Source: Fennellomyces sp. T-0311 | Lineage: Eukaryota > Mucoromycota > Mucoromycetes > Mucorales > Lichtheimiaceae | Assembly: GCA_025266875.1 (NCBI GenBank) | Contig: JALLLT010000056.1 | Span: 62,001-126,000, forward strand | Length of the DNA: 64,000 bases | Direction: 5' to 3' | Part shown: positions 36,930 to 48,250 of the stretch, piece after piece | Position numbering within the stretch: the first letter of the stretch is position 1 | Layout of the letters: every line of letters starts with the position of its first letter | The notes under the pieces: generated by a model | Told to the model about the DNA's origin: nothing | What the model saw: the letters and a program-made list of their open reading frames with translations, nothing else | The model's database searches: none | Program-made: the position numbers and the translations under genes

Positions 36930-37873
36930 CAGTAAACCCCCGCTTTTCCCTCCCCCGATTTTTTCTCTCCATCGGTTTTTTCTCCCTGCTTTAGCTATGC
37001 CATCCGCTCGACCTTAGTGTTAATTTTCTCATTCTCGAAATTTTCCTGTTTGTCCCCAGCTTACTCTGAGGAAAAAAAGGGGGACGAATAAAACTATGTC
37101 TAAAGGATCATAAGTATGCTTTGAAAGCGTGTATATCCCTTTATTTTCTAATAAAAAATGATGTATTGTACGACTGTGTCGTATGAGCGCGCCTGAATAG
37201 ATCATCATGAACGCTATGCAAGGCATCTGCTGTTGGGGCTTGTCCTGGATCATCGAGAATTTCAATCACCGTTTCGATTAGGCTTAGTTATTTCACTTAC
37301 AACTCTGTAGGGCGATTGATTCTTCAAACCTGACGGTGTGCCTCAAAATATGGTATCGGCCGCCATTATGACAGCATCAATAATCTTCCATTGCACTTAT
37401 TGGCTCATATATCGTGCCTCGATCCAAATGATCATTCGGGAGCAACTATGTTGTGAATTAGTTCAGCCGGGACAATGAATCGACCGTATTCTGTAGCTTA
37501 TTATTACTTGACTTTTGCCGGTATTAAACGATCCCTGAAGCGAACAATGGCAACTCTACGTGACATATTAAGCAGAGACCAAAAAAGGCACAGTAACAGA
37601 TCACTATTGCTTGTGATATGCTACTGTGCTTTATACAGTGTAATATAATACAACATCATTCTTCCCGACCCAAAAAAAAAACGTACAGTATCTTATCCAT
37701 ATAGATACCCATCCATCTATCGCGATAGCGACAGACATGTAAATCAGTACACACATATAAAGAAGTGAACGGTGCTTAGACGATTGCTAATACCCAGCGC
37801 ATACCGCTTTGTGTAACTCCCGTTATTTCCTCACCCACACTTTTGTGTGTACGAAAAAAGCGGGGGTTCACTG
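36930..37873. mobile_element. 0.94-kb non-autonomous element, second pogo/Tigger-like family
   Basis: Starts CAGTAAACCCCCGCTTTTCC and ends with the inverted AAAAGCGGGGGTTCACTG, with TA on both sides (36928-36929 and 37874-37875). The TIR family is distinct from the CAGTGGCCGC elements. The interior has no credible transposase; a short minus ORF at 37029-37265 is unlikely to code. Confidence 0.78.
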
Positions 37874-38307
37874 TATCCCACGCTCAGCGTATTGAATTTT
37901 CCAGGATTATCATCATCTTTGGTAATAATTTGCCATGAACACATATTCTCGCAAGCACGTATATAGTCTTTCCCATATATCTATGGAGATACGAGCTGAA
38001 TTATTTAATTTCAAGAGGATGATAAGTGTGAAGTGAATAGCATATCAAATCGACTTGTTTGAGACATATTTTCCGGCAGGAAAAGTTTCTTGATCTGTGG
38101 CGCAGCAACAAAATCAAGTCATCGAAAATGTGCTGCAACGTGACACAAGCTATCCATAGTAGAATCACCATCTCTTGTAATTCTGGATTGCGTTGCTGGA
38201 TACACATGAGCTCCATCAGCTCTTTTATATGTTTCTGATAACCCTGTGAAAAAGTGCAATCCATACATTATCACTTGTTTGATTTCATAATTTTTTTCTA
38301 TCTACAG
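37874..38307. other. flank with a minus-strand open frame
   Basis: A minus frame at 38001-38264 (KHIKELMELMCIQQRNPELQ, then a hydrophobic stretch and a Cys/Lys-rich end) is open for 87 codons and preceded by a possible acceptor (TTTCACAG). It may be an exon of a minus-strand host gene near the Crypton insertion, but it competes with the plus-strand frame described next. Not resolved. Confidence 0.3.
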
Positions 38308-38850
38308 CTTGATCGGACCTGGCTTCTGTTACCTAAAGCTATTCTAGATTTGGTAGTACTTGTTACTTTGCCACAAATTCCAGTAATGCAGTACAAAATA
38401 TGTAGGGCATATAAAGCGGACTTCCTGTGCGTCCTGGACGCGAGTCCTCAGCCACGAGCGGACCTGAATCCCGTATGCATCTTTCCAAATTGGGCACATA
38501 ACCCGCGCGGTAGCGCAGAAGCTTTTGACAGATCGTAATCGCTGAAGCAACTTTCATAATAAAAATTATAGTATCAGTCTAAAAAATTGAATGATAGTAA
38601 ATAAAAATATACAACATTCTATTTAAAAAAGCGCGTCGAACATATGACGGAAAAGAGTGTACAAAAATGATGCAAAGGAAGGCTGGGTGAGGCGCTGAGC
38701 TGCGCCGCAGGCCGCAGTAATTTAATACTTCTTTGAATGAGTGAGGCTGATTTAAGGCGTATCAATGCGAAGAAGGACTTGATGAGCCTGCTGAGCCTGC
38801 GGAGGGATGAGGTCTTCTAGGAGGCTGAGCCTTATGCTGGGAAAGGGGAA

Positions 38851-38860
38851 GATATATAAG
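38851..38860 (+). promoter_or_regulatory. TATA-like box of the Crypton gene, copy A
   Basis: GATATATAAG ends 68 nt before the ATG at 38929, after a GA-rich stretch; the identical motif in copy B is at 42178-42187. Confidence 0.5.
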
Positions 38861-38928
38861 CTAGCTTTCTGTAAGGGCTCGATAATCACAATTCATCTAT
38901 TCTGCGTACACGCCTTGTATCATCTACC

Positions 38929-41389
38929 ATGCCTAAACAACAACACGAATACGTATCTGCTTTATACAACCTCAATCCCTCGCCATCTGAGGAGCCTGTT
39001 GAAGACCAGACTAGCAGCCAACCGGCCCATAGACCTGGTCCTCGTAATGTCGCTGAAATGAACCTGGCCATGCAACAATCAAGACAGCGTACGCAAGCCA
39101 CGACGCAGGCGCTTCGTCCCAATTCCACCAAGCTTGCATACTATCCAAAAATGAGTGAGTTTTGTTCATGGTGCGACACAAAGCCCTTCCAAGTCACTAC
39201 TCGTTATCAAGTCAACGGCGACAAACTGCACCTATTTCTGGAAGAATATGTAAGTACAGAAGCAGATGTATATGAACTTTTCGCTCATATATTATATACT
39301 CTTCTACGTATACAGGTCCTTACGAGGCTCCGTCGATCTACGCACGAAAAGCAATCGGAAGGTGTTACCAACGAAGACCCAAGTGGTGAAGCGGATACTG
39401 ACGACCCAGAACTGGCCGCTGACCGAGAGAACGTACTCGGCTTTAGCTCCATCGAACAGTACGTTAGTGCGATCACCAAGCTCTTTCACGACCAATGTAG
39501 CAACAACACGAACACTGTGACCAACCATCCGCGAATTCCAGACGTCAAGTCACTGCTTAAAAACTCCAAGAAAAAGCAAGCCAAGAGACGCAAAACAAAC
39601 TATGAAGACCGTGCTGCCGGGTCCATTTTGGATGGGTACTCAACAATGGAAGAATTGACTAGAGTCATCGATTACTTTCTGGTGAAGGACAAGCCCGAGC
39701 ACTATCGCAATGCAGTCATGATGCTTGTGTCGCACTTTGCGCTCATGCGTGGCGACAATGTTCGAGAGCTCGAGTTTGCCGACATCCACACGATTCCCCT
39801 CCAAGGAGAAGGACCTACGCCTGATATCCAATGCCCTTGTTTGGTTCTGCTTTTGTTTCATGGAAAGACAAATCAGTTTGGTAAAGTCGAGCACGGATCA
39901 GCCATTCGATGTGCACAGGTTGAAACTTGTCTTTGGATGGCACTCGGTCTTTACTTTTTCTACCGCTGGCACGTTCGCAAGGAAGACTTTCCCAAAATGA
40001 TGGAGCGTGAAGACTGGTTCGATATCAAGCTGTGCAGTAGCGAGAGCCGTGATTCTGTCGACCTCACCCAAAGTATGACGCCAGCTGCTCATTCCAGAGC
40101 TTTCAAGAAGGCGTTCAACGAGTGCAATATCAGATCAACATCTATTACGCACGCAGGTAGAAAGTCGGGTGCAAAAATGGCTGATCTGGGCGAGGCCGGT
40201 GATTCTGCGATTCGACGAGCTGGGCGGTGGACAAACGATGCGATGGAAGGATCATATCTGACAAACCTACCACGGCGTCTGTTGCGAGCTATGGCAAAGT
40301 TTGATCCCAACGGAAAGACTTTCTGGTTGCCCCGTGATACCGTCCAACCCCCCGAGTCATTGCAGCAAAAAGTTTTCCCTTGGATTGAGGAGCGACAAGA
40401 GAGAATTAACCAAGGCCAAGGTGATGGGAGTGTTGCCGCCGATGGGTTCCTGAAGATGTTACGTGCTTTACGTATAACATTCTTGCAGGATTCCGTGCCG
40501 ATGAGGAAACGCCACCCGCACTTATCTATTTGGAAAGCAGACATCTTCAGAGATCCAAGTTACCTGGATTTTGCAGCGTAAGTATAATACCAGTTGTAGA
40601 AGATATACATACTTACTAAGTATCTTTTGAACTTCCAGTAACCTCGAAAGATCCATTGACGATTCCCCACCACCAGAGGATCTCACCCTGTCTAGAGCAA
40701 TGCCGCACTTGCATACGTACCTTCAACAGATGTACGCGGATATATCTCAACGACTGAATCGCATTACGGAGTCGCTCGAAGAGCATACGCAAGTGTTCAA
40801 CCAGTTCATGGGTGACCTTGCAAATGGACGTCTCACGATCTCGGTGCAATGGACACCATCCACTTCTACTCCTGCCACTACTTCGGCCTCCTTTCCTCCT
40901 GCCACAACGCCACTTACTTCCACTACTGCCTCTGCTTCGACGTCCTTTCCTCCTGCTTCCACGGCACCGTTCACTTCCACTGCTGCTGCTGCTTCGTCCT
41001 TTGTCGACACCTCTTCCACCCCCCAGCCACCATTCTACAGAATAAGCGACGGCGTGAAGACTGTACAGGATCTTTGGCGTGAATATCACGACGGTTTGTC
41101 CGGTCATCCTGCTATCAAGGACCTGGAACTTCAGTGGGGTACTGCGTGGCGAAAGGATCAAATGAAGAAGTTCAGCCGGAGAAAGCGCGTTGTCGACGGG
41201 ATCAAAGCATTCATCGAGCACCACGGCTTGCAGCAACAGGAACCAGCTAATGTGTTGGATATGGTTGAGTACTGGCGCACGCACCCAAAGGCTGAGTGGT
41301 GCCACCGTGGGCTGATTAAGGAGAAATCCTTGAACTGGATGGGTGACAATAAAGAGACATGGCAAAATGTAGAGATGCCTCCTCTTTAA
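38929..41389 (+). CDS. Crypton tyrosine recombinase with GCR1_C-type domain, copy A
   Basis: Exons 38929-39249, 39316-40577 and 40639-41389 give 777 aa. The first intron (66 nt) is in frame and stop-free, so it is easily missed. The catalytic set of a tyrosine recombinase is visible: Arg252 (LMRGDNVREL), His386-x-x-Arg389 (THAGR), Trp412 (GRW) and the nucleophile Tyr421 (EGSYL). The N-terminal part (RPNSTKLAYYPKMSEFCSWC) is the usual DNA-binding region of this family. A Ser/Thr/Pro-rich linker leads to a C-terminal GCR1_C-like DNA-binding domain (VQDLWREYHDGLSGHPAIKD, RRKRVVDGIKAFIE). Related host proteins are annotated as Ndc10-domain proteins; the intact R-HxxR-Y set argues for a live transposon recombinase. 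Confidence 0.88.
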
Positions 41390-41728
41390 AAATATTTTTC
41401 GCATCGTTCTCGTTCATATAATAATAAAAAAAGCACTTTTTGGCATATACTACAAACACAATATGAAGTTCACTCAATACATTCAATGAATGACAGGATA
41501 AATTAGATGGATCCTTCCTTACGATGGCCATCCCAAGATGGATCGATCAAGCTCTTCCTCAAATGCATAAAAAATATAAGCGTGTCTAGCCAGTAAAATT
41601 GCACAGGACTTGGGGACAAAATATGCACATATTAACCCTGGCTCAGGGTTTTACGCAGCCATAATGACCCAATTTTTTCAAGACCCGCTGGACTTGGCGG
41701 GACTTGCCAGGACTTGTGGGATTGATAA

Positions 41729-44700
41729 GTAGGGCATATAAAGCGGACTTCCTGTGCGTCCTGGACGCGAGTCCTCAGCCACGAGCGGACCTGAATCCCG
41801 TATGCATCTTTCCAAATTGGGCACATAACCCGCGCGGTAGCGCAGAAGCTTTTGACAGATCGTAATCGCTGAAGCAACTTTCATAATAAAAATTATAGTA
41901 TCAGTCTAAAAAATTGAATGATAGTAAATAAAAATATACAACATTCTATTTAAAAAAGCGCGTCGAACATATGACGGAAAAGAGTGTACAAAAATGATGC
42001 AAAGGAAGGCTGGGTGAGGCGCTGAGCTGCGCCGCAGGCCGCAGTAATTTAATACTTCTTTGAATGAGTGAGGCTGATTTAAGGCGTATCAATGCGAAGA
42101 AGGACTTGATGAGCCTGCTGAGCCTGCGGAGGGATGAGGTCTTCTAGGAGGCTGAGCCTTATGCTGGGAAAGGGGAAGATATATAAGCTAGCTTTCTGTA
42201 AGGGCTCGATAATCACAATTCATCTATTCTGCGTACACGCCTTGTATCATCTACCATGCCTAAACAACAACACGAATACGTATCTGCTTTATACAACCTC
42301 AATCCCTCGCCATCTGAGGAGCCTGTTGAAGACCAGACTAGCAGCCAACCGGCCCATAGACCTGGTCCTCGTAATGTCGCTGAAATGAACCTGGCCATGC
42401 AACAATCAAGACAGCGTACGCAAGCCACGACGCAGGCGCTTCGTCCCAATTCCACCAAGCTTGCATACTATCCAAAAATGAGTGAGTTTTGTTCATGGTG
42501 CGACACAAAGCCCTTCCAAGTCACTACTCGTTATCAAGTCAACGGCGACAAACTGCACCTATTTCTGGAAGAATATGTAAGTACAGAAGCAGATGTATAT
42601 GAACTTTTCGCTCATATATTATATACTCTTCTACGTATACAGGTCCTTACGAGGCTCCGTCGATCTACGCACGAAAAGCAATCGGAAGGTGTTACCAACG
42701 AAGACCCAAGTGGTGAAGCGGATACTGACGACCCAGAACTGGCCGCTGACCGAGAGAACGTACTCGGCTTTAGCTCCATCGAACAGTACGTTAGTGCGAT
42801 CACCAAGCTCTTTCACGACCAATGTAGCAACAACACGAACACTGTGACCAACCATCCGCGAATTCCAGACGTCAAGTCACTGCTTAAAAACTCCAAGAAA
42901 AAGCAAGCCAAGAGACGCAAAACAAACTATGAAGACCGTGCTGCCGGGTCCATTTTGGATGGGTACTCAACAATGGAAGAATTGACTAGAGTCATCGATT
43001 ACTTTCTGGTGAAGGACAAGCCCGAGCACTATCGCAATGCAGTCATGATGCTTGTGTCGCACTTTGCGCTCATGCGTGGCGACAATGTTCGAGAGCTCGA
43101 GTTTGCCGACATCCACACGATTCCCCTCCAAGGAGAAGGACCTACGCCTGATATCCAATGCCCTTGTTTGGTTCTGCTTTTGTTTCATGGAAAGACAAAT
43201 CAGTTTGGTAAAGTCGAGCACGGATCAGCCATTCGATGTGCACAGGTTGAAACTTGTCTTTGGATGGCACTCGGTCTTTACTTTTTCTACCGCTGGCACG
43301 TTCGCAAGGAAGACTTTCCCAAAATGATGGAGCGTGAAGACTGGTTCGATATCAAGCTGTGCAGTAGCGAGAGCCGTGATTCTGTCGACCTCACCCAAAG
43401 TATGACGCCAGCTGCTCATTCCAGAGCTTTCAAGAAGGCGTTCAACGAGTGCAATATCAGATCAACATCTATTACGCACGCAGGTAGAAAGTCGGGTGCA
43501 AAAATGGCTGATCTGGGCGAGGCCGGTGATTCTGCGATTCGACGAGCTGGGCGGTGGACAAACGATGCGATGGAAGGATCATATCTGACAAACCTACCAC
43601 GGCGTCTGTTGCGAGCTATGGCAAAGTTTGATCCCAACGGAAAGACTTTCTGGTTGCCCCGTGATACCGTCCAACCCCCCGAGTCATTGCAGCAAAAAGT
43701 TTTCCCTTGGATTGAGGAGCGACAAGAGAGAATTAACCAAGGCCAAGGTGATGGGAGTGTTGCCGCCGATGGGTTCCTGAAGATGTTACGTGCTTTACGT
43801 ATAACATTCTTGCAGGATTCCGTGCCGATGAGGAAACGCCACCCGCACTTATCTATTTGGAAAGCAGACATCTTCAGAGATCCAAGTTACCTGGATTTTG
43901 CAGCGTAAGTATAATACCAGTTGTAGAAGATATACATACTTACTAAGTATCTTTTGAACTTCCAGTAACCTCGAAAGATCCATTGACGATTCCCCACCAC
44001 CAGAGGATCTCACCCTGTCTAGAGCAATGCCGCACTTGCATACGTACCTTCAACAGATGTACGCGGATATATCTCAACGACTGAATCGCATTACGGAGTC
44101 GCTCGAAGAGCATACGCAAGTGTTCAACCAGTTCATGGGTGACCTTGCAAATGGACGTCTCACGATCTCGGTGCAATGGACACCATCCACTTCTACTCCT
44201 GCCACTACTTCGGCCTCCTTTCCTCCTGCCACAACGCCACTTACTTCCACTACTGCCTCTGCTTCGACGTCCTTTCCTCCTGCTTCCACGGCACCGTTCA
44301 CTTCCACTGCTGCTGCTGCTTCGTCCTTTGTCGACACCTCTTCCACCCCCCAGCCACCATTCTACAGAATAAGCGACGGCGTGAAGACTGTACAGGACCT
44401 TTGGCGTGAATATCACGACGGTTTGTCCGGTCATCCTGCTATCAAGGACCTGGAACTTCAGTGGGGTACTGCGTGGCGAAAGGATCAAATGAAGAAGTTC
44501 AGCCGGAGAAAGCGCGTTGTCGACGGGATCAAAGCATTCATCGAGCACCACGGCTTGCAGCAACAGGAACCAGCTAATGTGTTGGATATGGTTGAGTACT
44601 GGCGCACGCACCCAAAGGCTGAGTGGTGCCACCGTGGGCTGATTAAGGAGAAATCCTTGAACTGGATGGGTGACAATAAAGAGACATGGCAAAATGTAGA

Positions 44701-45055
44701 GATGCCTCCTCTTTAAAAATATTTTTCGCATCGTTCTCGTTCATATAATAATAAAAAAAGCACTTTTTGGCATATACTACAAACACAATATGAAGTTCAC
44801 TCAATACATTCAATGAATGACAGGATAAATTAGATGGATCCTTCCTTACGATGGCCATCCCAAGATGGATCGATCAAGCTCTTCCTCAAATGCATAAAAA
44901 ATATAAGCGTGTCTAGCCAGTAAAATTGCACAGGACTTGGGGACAAAATATGCACATATTAACCCTGGCTCAGGGTTTTACGCAGCCATAATGACCCAAT
45001 TTTTTCAAGACCCGCTGGACTTGGCGGGACTTGCCAGGACTTGTGGGATTGATAA
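41729..45055 (+). mobile_element. Crypton, copy B (head-to-tail with copy A)
   Basis: Repeats copy A base for base with a fixed 3327-bp offset and no spacer between them. The only difference I found is T41071 versus C44398, a silent change in the GCR1_C region. The right border reads TTGATAA/GTAAGG. The arrangement suggests integration of a circular form next to an existing copy, or unequal recombination; an assembly artefact must also be considered. Confidence 0.85.
42256..44716 (+). CDS. Crypton tyrosine recombinase with GCR1_C-type domain, copy B
   Basis: Exons 42256-42576, 42643-43904 and 43966-44716 encode the same 777-aa protein as copy A; the single base difference is silent. Catalytic Arg, His-x-x-Arg and Tyr are all kept, as are both introns and the upstream TATA motif, so both copies look expressible. 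Confidence 0.88.
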
Positions 45056-45349
45056 GTAAGGTTAGAGAAACACCTTTTGATAGTTTAGTGCAACCGATAT
45101 TTGTAATGACAGTGCAGGTCAATTGGTATGAAAAACAAGAAGTAATTCTTAACAGATTATATACATTAATTTTAAAACAGCATAGCTTAGATATTATCAT
45201 CTGGCAACGAATAAGATGTCGATCTGTTAGCGTAGGACAATCCTGAGTCCTTTGGTGACACATTCAGTCGTAAGTATACAAATAGCTAAAAAATTCTCAT
45301 AATCAGGTATTCTATCTTTTTTCTTTACAGATCAAAAAAGGTCGCAGGC
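45056..45349. other. right flank of the Crypton pair and leader of the next gene
   Basis: Holds the right part of the split frame (to 45246). GTAAGT at 45270 and TTCTTTACAG ending at 45330 then define a likely 5'-UTR intron of the surface-protein gene, 19 nt before its ATG. Confidence 0.5.
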
Positions 45350-46406
45350 ATGTCCCAACATCGGTTGCTCAGGATTGTTCTTGCTTCATTACTAGCACCA
45401 GCATTTCTACCACTAACATTAGCATGGCGGGTCGAAATTACGTGCTTTCTTGGTTGCGAAAGTGCTGACTATTATCGCGCTGATGGAGACTTGATAACAT
45501 TCAACATGACTGAAGTGCCCAGCTCTATCGATAGCTTTAATATGTGGATCTCCCAAGGTCGAACAAACAGCAGTTTAACCAGATTAGCGTCCATGGGAAA
45601 TCGTATCTTACTGACGACGTGGTATGAGTATATACCGTCCAATATTACAACGGGTGACAACTACTACTTTGAGGTGTACGAAAACCCGGGAGGTTCAGGA
45701 GGCGCATTGGGCCCATTCAGTGTACTTGGTGCAAACGAACCTACACCTTCAAGTGGTAGTGGCGGTGGCGGCGGCTATCCCTCTTATAACTACCCTTCCT
45801 ATACCTATCCATCGTATACTTACCCATCATATACGTATTCGTCATATACATACAGACCCACATCTGGATCAGATAGCGATTCCGACGAGTATGAAAGCCA
45901 GTTACATGCCCTATTTGTTGGTCGTATCGTTGGAGGAGTTGTGGGCTCAGTTGTTGGTGTTGCCATTGTAAGTAAACGAAAATTTCAAAAAGCGGAAAAG
46001 GAAATTTGAATTTAACTATTCATGTGATTTTTTTTTGTAGATCATAGGGATATTCTTCTATATGCGTCGTCGTCAACGTCGACTATTGCAAGAACAAGGA
46101 CAGAATCCACAGGCTTCACCGTATCAAACAAATGATGTTGGTAGTACCACCTCTCCCCCAATGACGCACATGGTGGCTATGCCAGTCCCCCCTGGTCAAG
46201 AACCTCAACAGCCGCCTCAACCTGGATACTATTATGCCATGCTGACCCCGCAGCAACCATCCCCTGGTTTCGTCCAACCATTGCCGCATGGGAATTTCTC
46301 GGATAGTAACTCTGGAAGTTTTAGTGGTCATGTACCAGAAAATAGTACTCCACCACCTGGAGCAACACCACATCCGCCAAATGCGTTTTTACGTAATGGA
46401 CAGTAG
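45350..46406 (+). CDS. secreted/single-pass cell-surface protein, Gly/Tyr-repeat stalk
   Basis: Exons 45350-45967 and 46041-46406 give 327 aa. A signal peptide (basic start, then LASLLAPAFLPLTLA, about residues 1-25) leads to an extracellular domain of about 105 residues with N-glycosylation sites (NMT, NSS, NIT) and paired Cys (CFLGC), like Ser/Thr-anchored fungal surface domains. A Gly-rich stretch and a YPSYTYPSYTYPSYTY repeat form a stalk. A TM helix rich in Gly/Val (GGVVGSVVGVAI / IIGIFFY) spans the intron, and a basic MRRRQRR stop-transfer is followed by a Pro/Gln-rich cytosolic tail. The topology is like Wsc/Mid2 sensors and KRE9/KNH-type wall proteins; the family is inferred from layout only. 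Confidence 0.75.
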
Positions 46407-46862
46407 TAGGCATCGCCATCTAAATATATTTTACTATTATTTTTACCTTATGCAAAAGAAATTACTGTAATATTGTATATTCTATATAAACCTGTCGTAT
46501 GGTATATTGGGTCATCGGTGTGATAAACTGCAAATATATATGAAGCAGCTTAGCTGTCTTTTTGTAGCTTTAGTGATCAGCCCCTGTTGGCTGAACCATG
46601 ACGCATTTATTTCCAGTTAAATAGTAAACTGTAAACACCCTGAGTAGCCTGGTTGACTGTACACCCGAACTATAATATAAAGTATTGCTTATGTTAATGA
46701 TAATGCCAAGAAATATATATATATATATGCGTAGTTGAACAAATAAAGTGAAACCGTGGAACTTCGCCTTTAACAGAGCTGGAGCTACTTATCGAATTTA
46801 CTGCTACGTAATTTCTCCAAGTAAATCTTCTACTGTGTATCTTCTGCATATATTTCTTTCAT
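46407..46862. other. intergenic; TA microsatellite
   Basis: AT-rich 3' flanks of two convergent genes, with an AT dinucleotide run at about 46712-46728. Nothing else seen. Confidence 0.5.
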
Positions 46863-47386
46863 TCAGCCGTTGATCTCTTGCCGTTCGTGATCTTTCAAGT
46901 AGTTAACACCACCAATGCTAACGTAAACAGCAATTAATTGTGGGTACACTTGAAGTATCTCAAGCAACACAGATATATCGGGTCCTGCAAACAATTCATT
47001 GCAGTCAAAAAGTGCTAGTTCGGGCAAATTTGGGGTTCTTGAAAGTGCGCGTACCTCGTGTATCGTCAATAGCTTGTCCGAAGGAACTGGTAGAGGAAGT
47101 CGTTTTCGCTTGTGTACATTTAAGGCTATTAAATATAGCGAGAAATTTTAATATCGACACGGTAATTCCATAGATACCTACTTTGATTAATCCCAGGGGA
47201 GTGAACAACAACAATGTCCTTGGTTACATTTATTAATGTAGAATTAAAGCTGTGAGTGGAGCTGCCCATGGAAAATCGAGCGAAAATGTCTACAGGCCAG
47301 CTGCTTTCTTGACAAAAAATTTCCCCGATTTGGCAGTTTGAGATAAGAACGAATAGCGAGTATCGAAAAGCGACAATAGAAGTCAA
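46863..47386 (-). CDS. hypothetical protein, 155 aa, LRR/F-box-like C-terminus
   Basis: Exons 47386-47182 and 47125-46863 (56-nt intron, GTAGGT...AATAG) give 155 aa. The N-terminal part (FRYSLFVLISNCQIGEIFC) is mixed hydrophobic. The C-terminal part has LRR-like spacing (RTPNLPELALFDCNEL, LLEILQVYPQLIAVYV), as at the end of fungal F-box/LRR proteins. No F-box is present, so it may be a truncated copy or unrelated. The start codon is the first Met of the open frame and is not otherwise supported. Confidence 0.4.
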
Positions 47387-47799
47387 TGAGAATCAGAAAA
47401 CTGTAGTTTATTGATGAAGAGTTCGGCTCTATTTATATTAATTGCTTATCGTGGATGGGACTTCCTATTACCGATGTTACCCAAGGTCATATCATGATTA
47501 TACCTGTATATCCATTACGTATGTCATGTTGGGTGTTGTTGAGAAACGGGTGATGTCTATCGCTATGGAGACAGTCCATAAGGGATTATGATAATCTAGC
47601 CGATAGCTGTCGACACGCGTTCATGATAACGTCTATGACAATACGCCGGATATGGAAGATATGTCCGCATGAGGAGACGTAGTCGAGCATCGCGCGCGGT
47701 AACCAACACCTCTTTATATACCAATCAATTTCTTCTCATTTCCAAATTAACTGTGAAGCACATTGTCACACAAAATTAAAGCAACCATCCGCAAAACGT
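47387..47799. other. probable 5' region of the LINE, left of the gypsy insertion
   Basis: Non-coding. Because the gypsy element carries an ACGT target duplication, this DNA was once joined to 56724, so at least its right end belongs to the 5' untranslated part of the LINE. TTTATATACC at about 47712-47721 could be promoter-like. The LINE's true 5' end is not visible. The last four bases (47796-47799, ACGT) are one copy of the target duplication. Confidence 0.45.
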
Positions 47800-48208
47800 T
47801 GATAGAGTATTTCTTGTAGGAGAGTGAACGGTAGTTCACAATATAAGTTTAAGAGTGAAAAAAAAAAGGTTTGTAGGCTGGGTGAGTTAACAAAAATAAT
47901 AGATCTTAGCACTTTTGGCTTATTCAGATCAAAAAGATATTAAGGCTTTGCCTAATGTTTGTGTGTAAACAATGAGTATAAGTTAACTGCTTTATTCGCT
48001 CTGCAAAATCGGGCTATTTATACTTGTTCAGCGGTTACACACTGATAAAGAAGTAGTAATAAAAGATAAAAAGAAGTTGAATATATGTGTATAGTATTAT
48101 AAAAATAAGATAAAAAGAAGATAAGAATATGATGAAAAAAAGATAAAAATCTGATGGAAAAATTGGATTAGGAAACTGTGGTAGCACAAACCGACTTTAC
48201 TCGTTACA
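47800..48208 (-). repeat. 3' LTR of the gypsy element
   Basis: 409 bp, TG...CA ends when read on either strand (TGATAGAG...GTTACA on plus). Identical to the LTR at 56315-56723 with an 8515-bp offset. It contains a TATAAATAG box on the minus strand at 48014-48022. Confidence 0.93.
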
Positions 48209-48211
48209 ATG

Positions 48212-48226
48212 CTCCCCGCCTTCCTT
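48212..48226 (-). other. polypurine tract of the gypsy element
   Basis: On the minus strand AAGGAAGGCGGGGAG ends a few bases before the 3' LTR, the normal place for plus-strand DNA priming. Confidence 0.7.
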
Positions 48227-48250
48227 AATGCGGTCCCTCGCATTTACATC

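Larger units (their letters stand above)
38402..41728 (+). mobile_element. Crypton (tyrosine-recombinase transposon), copy A
   Basis: 3327 bp from GTAGGGCATATAAAGC to GGGATTGATAA, directly followed by copy B. There are no terminal inverted repeats and no long target duplication. A GTA triplet recurs at the left border, the internal junction and the right border, as expected for short direct repeats used by a tyrosine recombinase. Near the right end the motif GGACTTG recurs (about 41604, 41689 and 41709, with a GGGACTTG variant at 41698). One three-exon gene fills the element. Confidence 0.85.
38308..45246 (+). pseudogene. host reading frame split by the Crypton pair
   Basis: After a good acceptor (TATCTACAG), the frame from 38308 (LDRTWLLLPKAILDLVVLVT) is open to the left Crypton junction at 38401. 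The same frame resumes at 45056 (KVRETPFDSLVQPIFVM) and runs to a TGA at 45244-45246. Taking out the two elements (6654 bp, a multiple of three) restores an uninterrupted frame of about 95 codons. The protein family is not recognised. The opposite strand is also open across the empty site, so the coding strand is uncertain. Confidence 0.4.

Noticed and set aside
40616..41404. 262-codon minus-strand ORF in the Crypton (also 43943-44731)
   Set aside because: It is the antisense of the Ser/Thr/Pro-rich linker and GCR1_C region; the plus strand carries the conserved domains.
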